From: Rhizophagus irregularis
Lineage: Eukaryota > Glomeromycota > Glomeromycetes > Glomerales > Glomeraceae
NCBI RefSeq assembly: GCF_026210795.1
Contig: NC_089433.1
Location: forward strand, 1,699,001-1,763,000
Length of the DNA: 64,000 nt
Direction: 5' to 3'
Positions 39,119 to 52,246 of the stretch are shown piece after piece; positions within the stretch are counted from its first letter, which is position 1; each line of letters opens with the position of its first letter. The translations under genes were made by a program, and so were the position numbers. Below the pieces are notes generated by a model. It worked only from the letters and a program-made list of their open reading frames with translations. It was not told where the DNA came from and searched no databases.

Positions 39119-41451
39119 ATGTCTAATATGAATAATGATCAAAAAATAGTTCCAAAGCGTGATTTGAGTGATGATGCAGAAGCTATGATCGAAGACAATG
39201 ATGATATAACTCAACCTGATACAAAAAGAATTCGTGTCGGAACTTCGGCTAATAGCTCTAGCGATCTCTACCTAGACACTGTACGTTAACTACTATACAA
39301 ACAAAACAAGTTGTCATATTGCTGCAATATTTCTTCAACTTTTATTATTTTTTTTAGATAAACCGTCATATGTTGGACTTTGATTTCGAAAAGGTCTGCT
39401 CAGTTTCTTTATCAAACTTAAATGTATATGCGTGTTTGGTGTGTGGTAAATACTTCCAAGGTAAAAGTTTGTTAGGATATATATTATTTTGCAGATACAC
39501 AAATTCATGCTAAATTCTTATTGATATATATATAATATATTTCGTATTTATTGTCCTTACTAGGACGAGGACGTCAATCTCACGCGTACTTCCATAGCTT
39601 ACATGAGGATCACCATGTTTTCATTAATTTACATACCCTTAAGGTATGAATTTGATTGAATTAGATATTCAACTTAATATTAATATCAATTGTTAAATCT
39701 CAATAGGTATATGTTTTACCTGATGGATATGAAGTCAAGGATCCATCATTGAATGATATTAGAGTAAGAATTCAACTTTATTTATTTCTTTTTTTATCCG
39801 ACTTTTAATTTAATTTGATTTAATTATAGTATGTACTTCATCCAACCTTTACAAAAGAACAAGTCGCGAATTTGGATCAAAATATAAGACAATCATACGA
39901 TTTAAATAATAAAAAATACTTGCCAGGTAACAGCTGGGTAAATGATTCGGGAGATTTTTTTTTACTTTATGATATTCAATATAGTCTAGATGATCATAAC
40001 ATTGAATTGTCTATGCCATATAGGTTTTGTAGGCCTCAATAATGTAAAAGCTAATGATTATGTTAATGTCATAATACAAGCGCTGGCACACATTCCACCG
40101 CTTCGGGATTACTTCATCTTACAAAATCTCGAAACTAGATCTCAATTAGGTATAATACGATATTGTTAAAGTTGAGATTTTAAATTTTCCAATCTAAATT
40201 CTTTAACGCTTTACACGAAGTGCAAAGATTCAGTACTCTGGTTAGAAAAATTTGGAATCCTAAGGCATTCAAAGGCCAAGTCAGTCCACACGAGTTACTT
40301 CAGGAAATTGTTAACGCAAGTAACAAAAAATTCAAACTTTCTGAACAAAGTGATCCTCTTGAATTTCTGTCTTGGTTTTTGAATACATTACACAAGGATT
40401 TGGGTGGAATCAAGAAACAAAATTCAAGTATGTTGGTTTTTCGTATATTATGATTTGAACGAGTTATCTCTTATTAACGTTATTATATTGTTAATATTAG
40501 GCATAATTCATAGAATATTTCAAGGAGAAGTTAAAGTTGAAGAACAGTCGCTTATTACAAAAGAAAATGCCGATGAAGAAGATCGACTATTATTTGATGT
40601 TGACAGGGGTAAAACTTTTTATTTCGCATTTCATAATAACTTAATTATATATTGTATTTTTTTTGATATAAACATTGTCTTTAAATAGAAATTTCGGTCA
40701 AAAAATTCCCTTTTCTTTTTTTGACATTGGATTTACCTGCGCCTCCTTTATTTAAGGATGAAGTTGAAAAGAATATTATTCCTCAAGTAAGATCACAATA
40801 GTTATATCGTATAACAAAAATAATTATATAATACATCTTTCTTTAGGTTGCCTTGACAACGATACTCGCTAAATATGACGGTCGTGCTGCTCATGAGTCG
40901 GCCGGAACTTTGAAAAGGTTTCAATTGACTCGATTACCAAATTATATCATTTTTCATATCAAACGTTTTACTAAGAACAATTGGTCTGAAGAGAAAAATC
41001 CTACTATTGTCAACTTCCCAATCAAAAATATCGATATGAGCGAATGTAAGATATATTGTTCTTATTGTGAAAAGTTCAACTCAATGTTTCTATATTCACT
41101 TCATTAATTATTTCTCCTAAATGAATTAATATAGATCTTGAAAATCCAGATGAAGAAAAATTTAATACTCATTATGATTTAATTGCGAACATTTGTCACG
41201 AAGGTAAGCCGGGTAAAGGTAATGGAATTTATAAAGTTCATGTTCAACATCGTGGAAAAGATCAATGGTATCAAATCCAAGATTTAATTGTCGAAGAAAT
41301 TAACGCACAAATGATCTTTTTATCCGAAAGTTATATTCAGGTAACATCCAAATTCAACTATATTTTATTCGTACAAGAGATTCTCATCATAAAATCATTC
41401 TACTTTTATCTTTTTTAGATATGGGAAAGAAAACAACAGGACTTATATTAA
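39119..41451 (+). CDS. SAD1: U4/U6.U5 tri-snRNP assembly factor, USP39/Sad1 family
   Basis: About eleven exons join in phase to roughly 500 residues. The acidic N-terminus is followed by a UBP-type zinc finger (YACLVCGKYFQGRGRQSHAY, split by an intron at ~39461/39562) and the ubiquitin-hydrolase fold (GLNNVKANDYVNVIIQAL ... RLPNYIIFHIKRF ... HRGKDQWYQIQDL ... LSESYIQIWERK). The position of the catalytic Cys in true deubiquitinases is an Asp here (KANDYVN instead of the usual NTCYMN). This is the known state of USP39/Sad1, which acts as a non-enzymatic splicing factor stabilising the tri-snRNP. The start at 39119 is the only ATG before the first conserved part and lies ~265 bp after CBF5. The stop is at 41449-41451. 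Confidence 0.95.
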
Positions 41452-41575
41452 AAAAATAAATAAATAAATAAAAATAAAAAATTTTTGTATCAAAGATAGG
41501 TTTATTGATGTCAATAAAGGAATTTTTATCATTTTTATTTTTTATAATTTACTATTCAAAATTGATCCCATGCAA

Positions 41576-41594
41576 GTCACGTGCATCACGTGAT
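41576..41594. promoter_or_regulatory. paired CACGTG E-boxes upstream of SNF12
   Basis: GTCACGTG (41576-41583) and ATCACGTGAT (41585-41594) lie back to back about 105-125 bp before the SNF12 start, in the 247-bp gap after SAD1. They resemble Cbf1/bHLH targets. Function is inferred from spacing and from similar boxes before neighbouring genes. Confidence 0.45.
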
Positions 41595-41698
41595 TTAACA
41601 ACTAAGCAACATTTGGATTTCCTTATAAAAGCTGCCTCTTCAATTTCAATAAATCATCTCACGCTTTTTTTTATTCTGATCACGGTGAAATTAATAAC

Positions 41699-44320
41699 AT
41701 GAATCATCAAAGAGGTCCACGCCCAGTTGCACCTTCGGGTTATCCTAACCAATATTCAACAAATGCTTTTGTTCTCACACCAGGAGTACATCCTCAGTAC
41801 CAACATCGTCCAGCTTCATTCCCTTACGGACAATCTCAGGTTATTTTCACAACGAAAAAAATAAACTGCGTTAGCTAATATCCGCAGAGTTTGCCCGAGT
41901 TGATATATCAAAGCTGTCAAAGCTCAGCTTTCCCATTTATGGTTTGCACCTGAAGCTCTCGGGTTTATGCTTAGAATATATCAAACTTTGGTGTAACGTA
42001 CTTCTGCGTGCATATCACTATTAACTATGAAAACAAATTCATTTTTTTGAGCCAAGAAATGTTTAATTCCCTTCAATTTTCCTTTTAGTATATTCAACCA
42101 CATGCACAAATGCAAACATCGCAAAGAATAACAATGGCAACCGCAAACCAACAGCATTTAATTCAACAACATGCTGGTCCTTCGGCAGCGACACAGGGGC
42201 CAATGATAATAAGAAAACGCAATCCTGAACCTATGCTGAATAGCGGTATGCAACAAGCGAAGTAAGTTTATCATTGGAAAAATAATTTTTATACGAATTC
42301 GCGTATTTTTCTTTGATTGCTTTATAAAAATTATTAATTTTTCCGATTAAAATAGGAAAAAAAGAGCACTTGACCGAAACATACCGGAGAAAGTATGAAT
42401 TTTTTAATAATTATAGATAATACATATTTATTTTGCTTTTAAAAGCGATCTTATAATAAAGTATTTATGTTTGTTCCCTTATTATAATAGCTTGATACAC
42501 TCGTACCCGAGTCTCTTTTATATACGGAACTTCAAAATTTTGAAAAGAGGCTAGACGCGACAATTATGAGAAAACGCCTTGAAGTACAAGAGACAATTAA
42601 TAAACCAATGAAGGTGATCCATTGTTATTTTATTCTTTGTTTCTAAATGTGATAGAAGTGAGGATTAACTGAAATAACTGAATATAGATTAAACGCACAC
42701 TACGAGTCTTTATCTCCAACACAGCAGTTAATCAAAATCCTCAGAGAGATAGTGAAAGTAATGACATTGGATTTGGAGACACAAATGTTCCAGCTTGGAT
42801 ATTGAAAATTGAGGGAAGACTACTTGATGTAAGTGAAATTTTTTAAATTCTTATTTAATTGTCAAAATTACTGACTAATTTTATTGTTATAAAAATGTCA
42901 AAAACTTAGCCATCAAATTCATCCAAGACTAACAAAATTCCGTCTCGAAAATTTTCTACTTTTTTTATTTCTATTATTGTTGACTTGGATAGAGACCCTG
43001 AAATGTATCCAGATGGAAATACGATTGAGGCAAGGAATCATAATTGGTTATAACCTTTTGGTTTATAGTTAAATTAAATGTCTAATTGATAATTTATAAC
43101 AGTGGAATAAGACCAATAATACTGAAGGAGTTGATGGATTCGAGATTAAGCGAAAGGGAGATACCAATGTTAAATGTAAAATATTTTTAAATTTAGATAA
43201 ACAACCCCCAAGATATAAATTGTCTGAAGACTTGGCATCATTGCTGGGAATAAAAGAAGAAACAAAAACTGGGGTTATTTTGGCATTATGGCAATATATC
43301 AAGGTTATTTGTCTAATTGGTTTGAGCCATCAGCCTATACATGCTCGGCTGGCTGATGGTCTGTCTTGGGTTCAACTTAAAGACCTTTTGAATTCATGAG
43401 ATGAGTAGATTAATTTTTATTTTATTCTTATAGCATCATAATTTACAAGACAATATTGAAGACAAAAGATTCATTAATAATGATGCACGTTTAGAATCAG
43501 TATGTTTAATTTTATTATTATTATTATTATTTTCTTATTCACAATATATTCAATATTAATAAAATTTTCTTCTAGCTTTTTAATTGTCCCCGAATGGCTT
43601 TTCCACAAATACCGGAATTAATTAATATGCATTTACAACCAATTGACCCTATAACCATTGATTATACAATTCGGTATATAAATTTATCTCTTTTTTGAAT
43701 TATAACATTTTAACACCATCAACTTAATGAATTAATTGTTTCCCCAAATTTTAGAGTCGACAAAGAATTTCACCAATCAAGATATGCTTACGACATTGAA
43801 GTTGAAGTTGATGATCCTAACAAGTTGAGACTTCTTTCTGTTTTTAATAATAATGCGAGCCAAAGAGAAGTACAGAATTTGGATGACAAGGTTTGCTTTC
43901 TTAAAATAACTTGTATTTATTTTAATCAAAAAATTGACACGGGTTTATTAAATATTAGATTGTCCAATGTGTACAAAGTATAAATAATTCGAAAACAAAG
44001 CGCGACTTTTTATTAAATTTCGCGAAATCACCCGTTGAATTTATTAATAAATGGGTTGCAAGTCAAAGTCGAGATTTAGAAGTAATTAGATTTATATGTT
44101 TGATTCCTTTTATGATATATAATAAATACTTACATTACCTTATATATAGGTCATATTAGGGGAAAGTCACGTCAATCTTGAAGAACAGAGAAGATCCGAA
44201 TTTTACAAACAAAGTTGGGTCAATGAGGCTGTATTCCATTACGCTACTGCACAGACTCAGAGAAAAATGCATGAATTATTAGGATCAAGTAGCAATATTA
44301 GAAATGATCAGAGAAGATAA
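41699..44320 (+). CDS. SNF12: SWI/SNF chromatin-remodelling subunit, SMARCD/Swp73 family (SWIB domain)
   Basis: About twelve exons join in phase to around 500 residues. The N-terminus is Gln/Pro/His-rich. A conserved KKKRALDRNIPEKLDTLVPES segment follows (split at ~42410/42490), then VFISNTAVNQNP, WILKIEGRLLD, and the SWIB domain from RYKLSEDLASLLGIKEETKTG through LWQYIKHHNLQD to FPQIPELINMHLQP (~43210-43650). The C-terminal region resembles BAF60/Swp73/Rsc6 proteins. The family forms part of the core of SWI/SNF or RSC nucleosome remodellers in the nucleus. The intron at 43030-43102 appears to use a GC donor (GAG|GCAAGG) and AG acceptor; no GT donor keeps the frame. The start at 41699 is the first in-frame ATG, and the stop is at 44318-44320. 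Confidence 0.93.
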
Positions 44321-45119
44321 GAAATAGCTATTGTTCAAAAAAAAAAATCCAATTTTATCAAAATATTTTCTGTAATACAATTTGTTTACTGCGGCCATGT
44401 TTATGTTTAATACAAAATCATTCAGAACGTATCACATTACACAAGAAAATTGGAAGAATAAAGAACATAAAAAAAAATGAATGCCAACGTTTAAATCTTA
44501 CTAAAAAAAACCAATATATATGCGAAAGTAAAATAAGGTAATGTACGTAATGTAAAGTAAAATAACAAACCAACATGCTGTGAAACCATCCTAATTAAAC
44601 TTATTATGTTAATGTTTTATTTCCCGCTTTAAATATAAGTAACCTCGCTCTTTTTCGAGTTTACAGTTGCACATTTGGATATTGTTCATTTTATCCAAAG
44701 TTCCACTACAAGAAGTACAAGAAATAATTAAAAATTTCGAATTAATTTTTTATTTATATTTATTTTCTTTTTTTTTCTTTTTTTATTTTCAAACACTCTT
44801 CTTTCTGGTTAACGATTTTTTAAAAAATTCTCTCTTTTTTTTTCATTTTCCTTCTTAGATTTATACTCTCCTTTCCTCCTTACCTCAAAATTGACCCGTT
44901 ATTAATTTAACAATAGACTTTTTCTTTTAATATCATTACGCCTTTGTTAGATAGGTTTAAAACGTTTTGTAACACTTTTTATTAGCTTGACGTATTTTGC
45001 CATCATCAGTCTAACAATAATCCAGTCTGAAGGAAACCTTAATAAAAAAATTATTAAAACGTTATTTCAGTTTTCCCCTCCCAATTTTTGAAAATTATAT
45101 TAAATTTAAATTAATAACC
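44321..45119. other. intergenic, pyrimidine-rich
   Basis: Long T/C tracts (~44755-44875) and AT-rich DNA occur without a supportable gene. A 63-aa plus-strand ORF here is composed mostly of tract-encoded Phe/Ser/Leu and is rejected. Confidence 0.5.
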
Positions 45120-45380
45120 ATGTCAATAATTAAAAAGATTAAATCTCAATATGAAATGTGGAAAGTAACGAAATATACTAAACGAAGGTCTACTATGACA
45201 CCAGAATTTGAACAAAAGGATCCCGATTTTTACAAGCAAAACTATGTTAATGGGGTTTATTTAAATTATGCTAGTCCTGATTCACCAACTTCTTCAAAAA
45301 GGGATAGTAGAGGCAGTGTAAAAAGACATAGTAAATCTCAAAAAATCATTAGGTGTAGTGAAACTTATAATTCATGCTGA
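45120..45380 (+). CDS. hypothetical small basic protein (86 aa)
   Basis: A single open frame runs from an ATG at 45120 to a stop at 45378-45380. The product is strongly basic, with a charged N-terminus (MSIIKKIKSQYEMWKVTKYT), an aromatic/acidic middle (DPDFYKQNYVNGVYLNYASP) and a Ser/Lys/Arg-rich tail. The codon composition is less AT-biased at first positions than in flanking random ORFs, and a pyrimidine-rich leader precedes it, so it looks coding. I recognise no domain, signal peptide or membrane segment. It could also be the first exon of a longer gene, but no convincing donor was found before the stop. Confidence 0.5.
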   Translation: MSIIKKIKSQYEMWKVTKYTKRRSTMTPEFEQKDPDFYKQNYVNGVYLNYASPDSPTSSKRDSRGSVKRHSKSQKIIRCSETYNSC

Positions 45381-45773
45381 TCAACTAACTTAAAGGCTTC
45401 TACGTGTTAAGAGAGAACAAATCATTTAACCGAAGGGGAATAATGCTTCGTATTGTAATAAGGTAAAAAACGGACACTTTTTTATGTTTATTCTTCAGAA
45501 TCATTAATGAAATATTATTAATATAATTCCTTAGGATCATTTACGATGCGAGCAGAATCCCTTTGTTATCATTTAAATTCATCCATTCCTTTCTTCAAAT
45601 AAAGCAATTCAATTTATTGATCGATATTGCTTTTTATCTCCGTTATTCTTCTTTTAACATATTCTCCTCTCTTTTGGTTTTCCTCTTAGCCTTCTTTTAT
45701 TTAAAGATTTTATGATTTTTATGATTTTCGCCACGAAGTGTTTTTTTTATTTTATTTTATTTTTTTTATTTTA

Positions 45774-45947
45774 ATGTATTTTTATCATGAGCATTTAATT
45801 ACTGCATTTAATTTTCATTTTTCATCGGTTTTAACTGCACAAACTGGGCTATTCATTTTGTTTCTTATCATTTTATTAGTAACAGTATATTCCACTTACT
45901 ATGGAATAAAATTTTATGACGGATTTGGGTTTAGATCATTAAATTAG
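45774..45947 (+). CDS. possible 57-aa single-pass membrane peptide
   Basis: An ATG at 45774 opens 57 codons ending FYDGFGFRSLN, with one strongly hydrophobic helix (GLFILFLIILLVTVYSTYYG). The upstream sequence is a T-tract, so a longer reading frame would need a non-ATG start. The orderly layout (short lumenal part, one helix, polar tail) is suggestive, but a chance ORF in T-rich DNA remains likely. Its relation to the 86-aa ORF 390 bp upstream is unknown. Confidence 0.3.
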   Translation: MYFYHEHLITAFNFHFSSVLTAQTGLFILFLIILLVTVYSTYYGIKFYDGFGFRSLN

Positions 45948-46889
45948 TGTCATAAAAAAAAATAATTTAACCTTATATAGTTTTGGAGAAAAAGGGTTTT
46001 ATGTATATATTTATACAATATATATTATTAAAGTTATCTAATTCACGAGCTGTTTTTCAAGTTTAACGTTTTTTTAATGTTTCTGATTACTGAACAATAA
46101 ATAATAGTAAATAAATTAAAGGCACATGAATGGAAATAAATAAAAAAATAAACAATGACCTTTTATTATTATTGCGTAATGATAAATCAAGAATCAGAAA
46201 AGCCCTATAGCCCTATACAATCTATATATCCGTAATCTAAAACTTTCTAAGTTAGTCATTCAACTATTGGCATTCGATCCATTTATCTATTGGTCAGCCC
46301 AAGCCATTAATAAATCTAACTTATAACTATATATCATCAAATTTCCTTCCGTCAAATTTTCTCCCATAGAATTCCTTCCATAAATTACAAACGTCCAAAC
46401 CATCACCACCCAGACATCCATTCTACCCTTTCCATTTACAAAGAATAACCTAAAAAAAAAGTAGAAGAACCTCAATTATTGTTACTATTAAAATTTTTGA
46501 AGAAAGAGATAAAATATATACTCATAGTAAAGAAAGATATGTACATAAGAACGTGAAAATTCGTTTCTTATTAGGAGGTTAAAGTTTTTCCTAGACAATC
46601 GAGAAATAACACGTGCTTTTAATAAGGCTACACGATTTACTGTAGATAGAAAACTTACTGGTAAATTCACACTATATATGGTAGTGAAACTGCTAATGTT
46701 TAACTTTATCACTTTCTAACTTGTATCACTTGACTAGATCCGCGATTAAGTAGTAACCCATGTGGGTAATTTAAATTTTTACACAAGTTCGGAAATTTTT
46801 TTTTTCCTTTTTTTAAAATTTATGAAAATTGTATTAATCATTGATATCATAAACATTTGATTCTTTTTAATATAAGAATTTTTAAAAAA
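45948..46889. other. intergenic AT-rich sequence before ERG3
   Basis: Two short minus-strand ORFs (46287-46475 and 46488-46712) lack recognisable features. T-rich tracts lie around 46797-46815, ahead of the ERG3 start. Nothing else is supported. Confidence 0.45.
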
Positions 46890-48056
46890 ATGGATATAGC
46901 ATTAGATTTCACAGATGAATATATTTTTGATGATTTATACGCGCGTTTTTTTCCATTAGTTCAAGCCAATTCCCTCTCTGGCACGAATGGAACACAAATC
47001 CTACATGTATCCTATCTTTCCCGCGATAATATTTATAGACAATTTATTTCATTATTTATTATTACAATGTTTTTTGCATACTTTTTTTATTTTTTCTTTT
47101 CAACTTTATCATATATTTTCGTATTTGATAAAGAATTAATGAAACATCCAAAATTTTTGAAAAATCAAATAGCGAAAGAAATAAAATTATCTGCATTTGG
47201 GTTTCCTATTACTAGTATTGTTACTGTCCCATGGTTTCTCGGTGAAGTTAGAGGTTATTCTGCTTTATATGATGATATTAATCAATATGGATTGTTATAT
47301 GCAGTATTCTCTATATTTGGGTTTTTGTTCTTTACTGATATGTGTATTTATTGGATTCATCGATGGCTGCATCATCCACTCATTTATAAACACCTGCATA
47401 AGGTATTATTTCTTTAAAAATTTTTATTAATATTATTCATAATTAAGTTAATTTAACTTGTACCATTTTTGACGTAAATTTATTTAGGCTCATCATCGTT
47501 GGATCAGTAAGTTTTTATTTTAACGTTTTATTTATTTATTTTTTTTCTGAACGATTTTAAACTAAATTTATTTATTTGCTTTTCAATTATAGTTCCAACA
47601 CCTTTCTCATCTCATGCATTTCATCCATTAGATGGATACCTTCAATCTGTTCCATATCATATTTTCGTCTATTTGTTTCCTTTACATAAATTTCTTTATA
47701 TAAGTTTGTTCATTTTTGTAAATCTTTGGACGATTATGATTCATGATGGTAACGTTTATATATATTTATTTATCTATATACATCTAAAAAAAAATTCTCA
47801 CTCTTTTTTGATTATAGGCGAATTTCTTTCAACAGGAACATTTGTTAATGGTGCGGCTCATCACGTTCTTCATCATTTATATTTTAACTATAACTACGGT
47901 CAATATTTTACTATTTGGGATAAGATTGGTGGAAGCTATAGAAAACCTGGTGTTGAACAATTTGATATTAAGAAAAAGAAAGATCAAAATATTTGGGAAA
48001 AGCAAGCTACAGAAGTTGACTCATTTGATGAAAATGGAAAAGAAAAGAAAGCTTAA
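46890..48056 (+). CDS. ERG3: delta(7)-sterol C-5 desaturase
   Basis: Four exons (46890-47402, 47488-47506, 47593-47748, 47818-48056) total exactly 309 codons including the stop, giving 308 residues. The enzyme introduces the C-5 double bond in ergosterol-type sterol synthesis in the ER, using a di-iron centre held by histidine boxes. Those seen are HRWLHH (within WIHRWLHHPLIYKHLHK), AHHRW, and HHVLHH (~47860). Several hydrophobic segments (for example FISLFIITMFFAYFFYFFF) give the membrane-bound fold of the fatty-acid hydroxylase superfamily. Exon 2 is a 19-nt microexon encoding AHHRWI, one of the histidine boxes. An upstream in-frame non-ATG extension exists, but the ATG at 46890 fits the usual MDIALD-type N-terminus. 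The C-terminal tail is Lys/Glu-rich. Confidence 0.94.
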
Positions 48057-48500
48057 AATTTTAAAATTTTTCAATTAAAAAAAGGATATAGATTTTTTTT
48101 TTTTTAAATGTTGAATGTTATTTATTATAAAAATTCAAAAATAAATTTCAATACTCTAATTATTATTATTTATTATTATTTTTTTTTATTGAATATATAT
48201 TATACTTTTTTTTATAAAATCATAATATATATCTACCTACCTGTAAACTTTAGTTATCAAATAATATTTATTACCTTTTTATCTTTAGTACTTTTAGATT
48301 TCCAATTCTTGAGCTTAACAACATCAGAACTTCCATAAAAAAAGTCAAACAACCAAAATACATTCTTCTCGATTAAGGAAAAAATTTGTCTCAAAAAAAT
48401 TTTGATTACAAAATATACAAACCATAATATTCATTATATTTTAATTACAAAAGAATTGAATTGATAACCCTTTGATTTCGATTTCTGAATAAAAACATTC

Positions 48501-49163
48501 TTAACGACCACGACCACGACCGCGGGTACCACGTCCACGTCCTCGTCCACGTCCACGTCCAACACCAACAGCTATGTAATTCAAAATAATATTGTTAGTT
48601 TTAATTTTAATATAATCTCATATACCATAACCAAAGAACCATAAAACAATTTCCTTAAAACAAAAAAAGATTTAAAGTAAAAGGGTCCTCAAAAAATAAA
48701 CATACCTTCTTTTTTCTTGGCCTTGGCTTTTGGTGTATCATCAACTAGCAATGTGTCTAATGGAAGTGAATCCGGTAAAATATAATATCTAACGTTATTC
48801 CCTCTAATACTTAAAGAATCTAAATTTACGGGATCTTTGTTTTTTACAGTCATTTTGACTGTTTTAAGATGAGTATTCATACTCATATCAACACCTAATT
48901 AAATAGAATAATTTAAAATTAAGAAAGATTTTTTTTTTAAAAAAAAAAATTGGAATATTATTTTATAAACAAAGAAAATACCAGTAATTGTTCCATGAAC
49001 TATTGTCCCATTTTTTAATTCTATAGTTACAGTTTCATTATTCAGTTTCATTAAAAATCTAATATGAAAAAAAGTAATTTATAGGTTTAAATTAAATAAA
49101 ATAGAAATTTTATATTACTGAGATTTTCTTTTTTTTCTCTCTTTTATTTTATCCTTTATCCAA

Positions 49164-49194
<31 letters not shown>

Positions 49195-49228
49195 AAATAA
49201 TAAAATTTACAAACCTTACGAGTTTCAT
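48501..49228 (-). CDS. SMD1: small nuclear ribonucleoprotein Sm D1
   Basis: Four minus-strand exons (49228-49215, 49058-48982, 48894-48706, 48571-48501) total 117 codons, giving 116 residues against 119 in human SmD1. SmD1 is part of the heptameric Sm ring on U1, U2, U4 and U5 snRNAs. The Sm1 motif region ([19 protein letters not shown]) and the Sm2 region ([19 protein letters not shown]) are near-identical to known SmD1. The tail is the expected Arg-Gly repeat ([17 protein letters not shown]), a target of arginine methylation by analogy. Exon 1 is only 14 nt, and all junctions keep phase. ERG3 lies convergently, with ~445 bp between the stops and no gene in that gap. Confidence 0.97.
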
Positions 49229-52215
49229 GGTGAATTACTTTAATGGTGTCAACGTTGTTTTTACTTTATTTATTTCGATACAAAGAAACGAGAGTTTTTA
49301 CAGAGATATAATTGCTTTTTTGATCGGTAAATATTCCAAGAAATTAGTCAAATTACGGATTACGGTCATGTGCTAATTTTAATCACATGAGATTATTAGT
49401 GTATATGTGATGTCGCTCCAAAGTTTGACTCATCTCAACAAATCGGATTACTATTTTAATCTTTCCCAATATGCAAGTAGCGCTCCGTAATTAAGAACTG
49501 TCAAACACTTTAGAACTTTTAATTAGCCCTCAATATTTGCCTCAAAAGTTTACTCCCACTGCACGAAAATCTAATAAGAATTTTCGTCGAAGAATGAAGT
49601 CACTCCAGATTCCCAGTCTCACACCTTTGATTATTGTAGGGATTTTCACATTAAAAGTATAATGTTCGGATCTCGCAACCGAAATTTCACATTTATTACA
49701 TTCTAGTGACAAATTGTCCCAATACGACCCAGCTATAGAGAAACGGTCCGGCTTAATAGTGAATTATGTTATTTTCGTTTATTGTAAGATTAGACATGAT
49801 CGATTTTTTTATTATTTAAACTTATTATACCTCATTCCTATCACCGGAAGAAGATTGCCTTAGGCGGCTTATTTTAGTTTCGATATATATTCTATTTAGT
49901 TATATAATTACCTGTAATTTGTACTGAGATTTGTGTTCTTTCAATATATAAAGACTAAAAATTTTCTTTTTTGGCAAATTTTTTGAAATATAACGATAAT
50001 AAAGAAAAGTAATAAGAGAATATTGTAAATAATAAAGGATTTACCTATATGGTTATGAAGTTACATTAATGATTTTGTTGAAAGTCTTTTCTTTTATATA
50101 ATTACATAGTTTTAACGGAATGAAAGAGTATGAAATAGTATGGATATTAGTAATAAGCCAAAGAATTATAATTGAATCATTTTCGTATCCATCTTTTATC
50201 TAAATCATCTATAATAAAAATATATTCTTCTGTCAACTATTCTATATTCGTATTAATTCATTAAAGATAAGTCAATTATAAGCAAAATCCTCGCTCTTAT
50301 TTAAAAAAGTTCGCGTTCTTTTCAAAAAGCGATAAAAGCGATAACTGGTTAACCATTCTTCTGGTAATAATCATAATATCTGCTACGGCTGAAGGGTATT
50401 AATAACTAACTGACATGCCATTCCATTCGTAAAAGATACTCTTGCATCAACTCATGTGAATAAATCAACACATGATCTTTAAAAATCTTATTTTATTCCA
50501 GTAGTATAACCTGTTTATTATATGCAGTTCGATATTTGAAAAAACGCATCCCATAATTTCAAAATTTTCAGATTTCATTATAAATATGATCTTATTCACA
50601 CAATAATCATTACAGATTTTAATCGACTAGGTTTCTAAAGAAGATTATTAAATTAATCGCTTCCTGACAGTTTCCTGACTGGGTTGATTCACAGTTTTTT
50701 TTTAAAAAAATTTTTAGCGTTTTAGTGGATTTGGAATGAAAATTATGAGAAAGAAAAAAAAATAAATAACGCTATAATACTCAATAAATTCGCTTCATAA
50801 CTTACTTCTTAAGTAAAATTGATATATTTAGTTATCTATCAAATGTTTTATTTTACCCATAATACCGCAAAGTCGCTAACGATTGTCTACTAAGCAGCGG
50901 TTTGATAAAACATGAAAAATTCTTTTCTCTTCCAATTGTATATATTATATTTGGTTATCGACTATCGCTTCTCAGTAGTTAATCGATCATATTTCAGTAA
51001 TTCGATCACGGAGATTTTTTTTTTAATATTTTTTTTTTTTAATTTTCAATGTTTTTAACACAAAATTAGTAACGAAATACCTCGTGATAGATTTTTAATA
51101 AGGTATTCTGTTATACAAATTTCTTGGCAAATTGCCCAATTCGTAAATTTTCCTATTTAAGTATAGACCTGAATTCTCCATTTTTAATTTAATTTTTTTG
51201 TTTATGAAACACAAGTAATCAATTTTTGGATAAATAATTTTTTTACTTGTGGGCTGAAATTTAAATATTTTAGTAAAAATTTCTCAGGAAAAAAAATCAA
51301 GATAACTAACAGGATTTCAATTTGTAAGCTAAATTTATATAATAAAAAATATGTATAATAATATCAATCCGCATTATAATCATGTTGACAGAGGAAGAAG
51401 CATTGTTCAAAATAACCTTCTAATCCATTTTAATTAAAATAAATAAGAACAATTTTTTCATTTGATAATCATAAAACATAATGACGTCATTTTAATTTAA
51501 TTTAGAAATCTCAAATGAAATATCATTATACTTAAATATTTTATTGTAGTATGATTGTAATATGAAAGATTTAATAGTAAATTTTTTTTTATTGGATGGT
51601 CCCAAAAACTTTGAATAAAAACTTTTTACAAGAGAGATTGTTTCTATTTCCTTTTAAATTTTTTAAAATCAAACCGTTTTAACCAAATTTTTACATATTA
51701 TTATCAAAAAAGAACAAAGACTTTCCTTTATATTAAATTGTATAGCAAGTTCGATTCCTTTTTTGTCATTAACCTAATGTCGTGAAGAAAACACTGCAGA
51801 AATTTTTTTTATAAGGCTGAAAAAAATTTTTTTTTTCTTCTAAAAAGTTTTGAAGGAAAGAAAATGCTCCGAATATTTTTTCCATTAATAAAGTTAAAAT
51901 TTCCTTTCATTTTTATTTTACTTTTTCTCAAAACCATAAATGAATTTTAAAGATTAAATATTTTTTTTATTATTAAACAAAAAAAGAACGGCCTCCCTTC
52001 CTAATTTGGACATAATGTTTAAAAAATTTGAAGATATGCATTAAACTTTTTTTGTACTTTATTATCTGCAGACGTTTTTTTAATGGTTATTTATACATAA
52101 ATACAAATTTCTCAAAAAAAAATTATTTTTTTTTTTTTCGAATTCTGGTTTTTTTTTTTTACCTTTTAATTTCTTTTATATTCCGAAAAAAAAAATTATC
52201 ATAAAAAAAAAAAGA

Positions 52216-52246
<31 letters not shown>

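Noticed and set aside
39119-41451. Active deubiquitinase
   Set aside because: The catalytic Cys position is Asp (KANDYVN), as in USP39/Sad1 splicing factors.
51735-51765. tRNA B-box-like 'gcaagttcgattcc'
   Set aside because: No A box or cloverleaf pairing is visible upstream or downstream.
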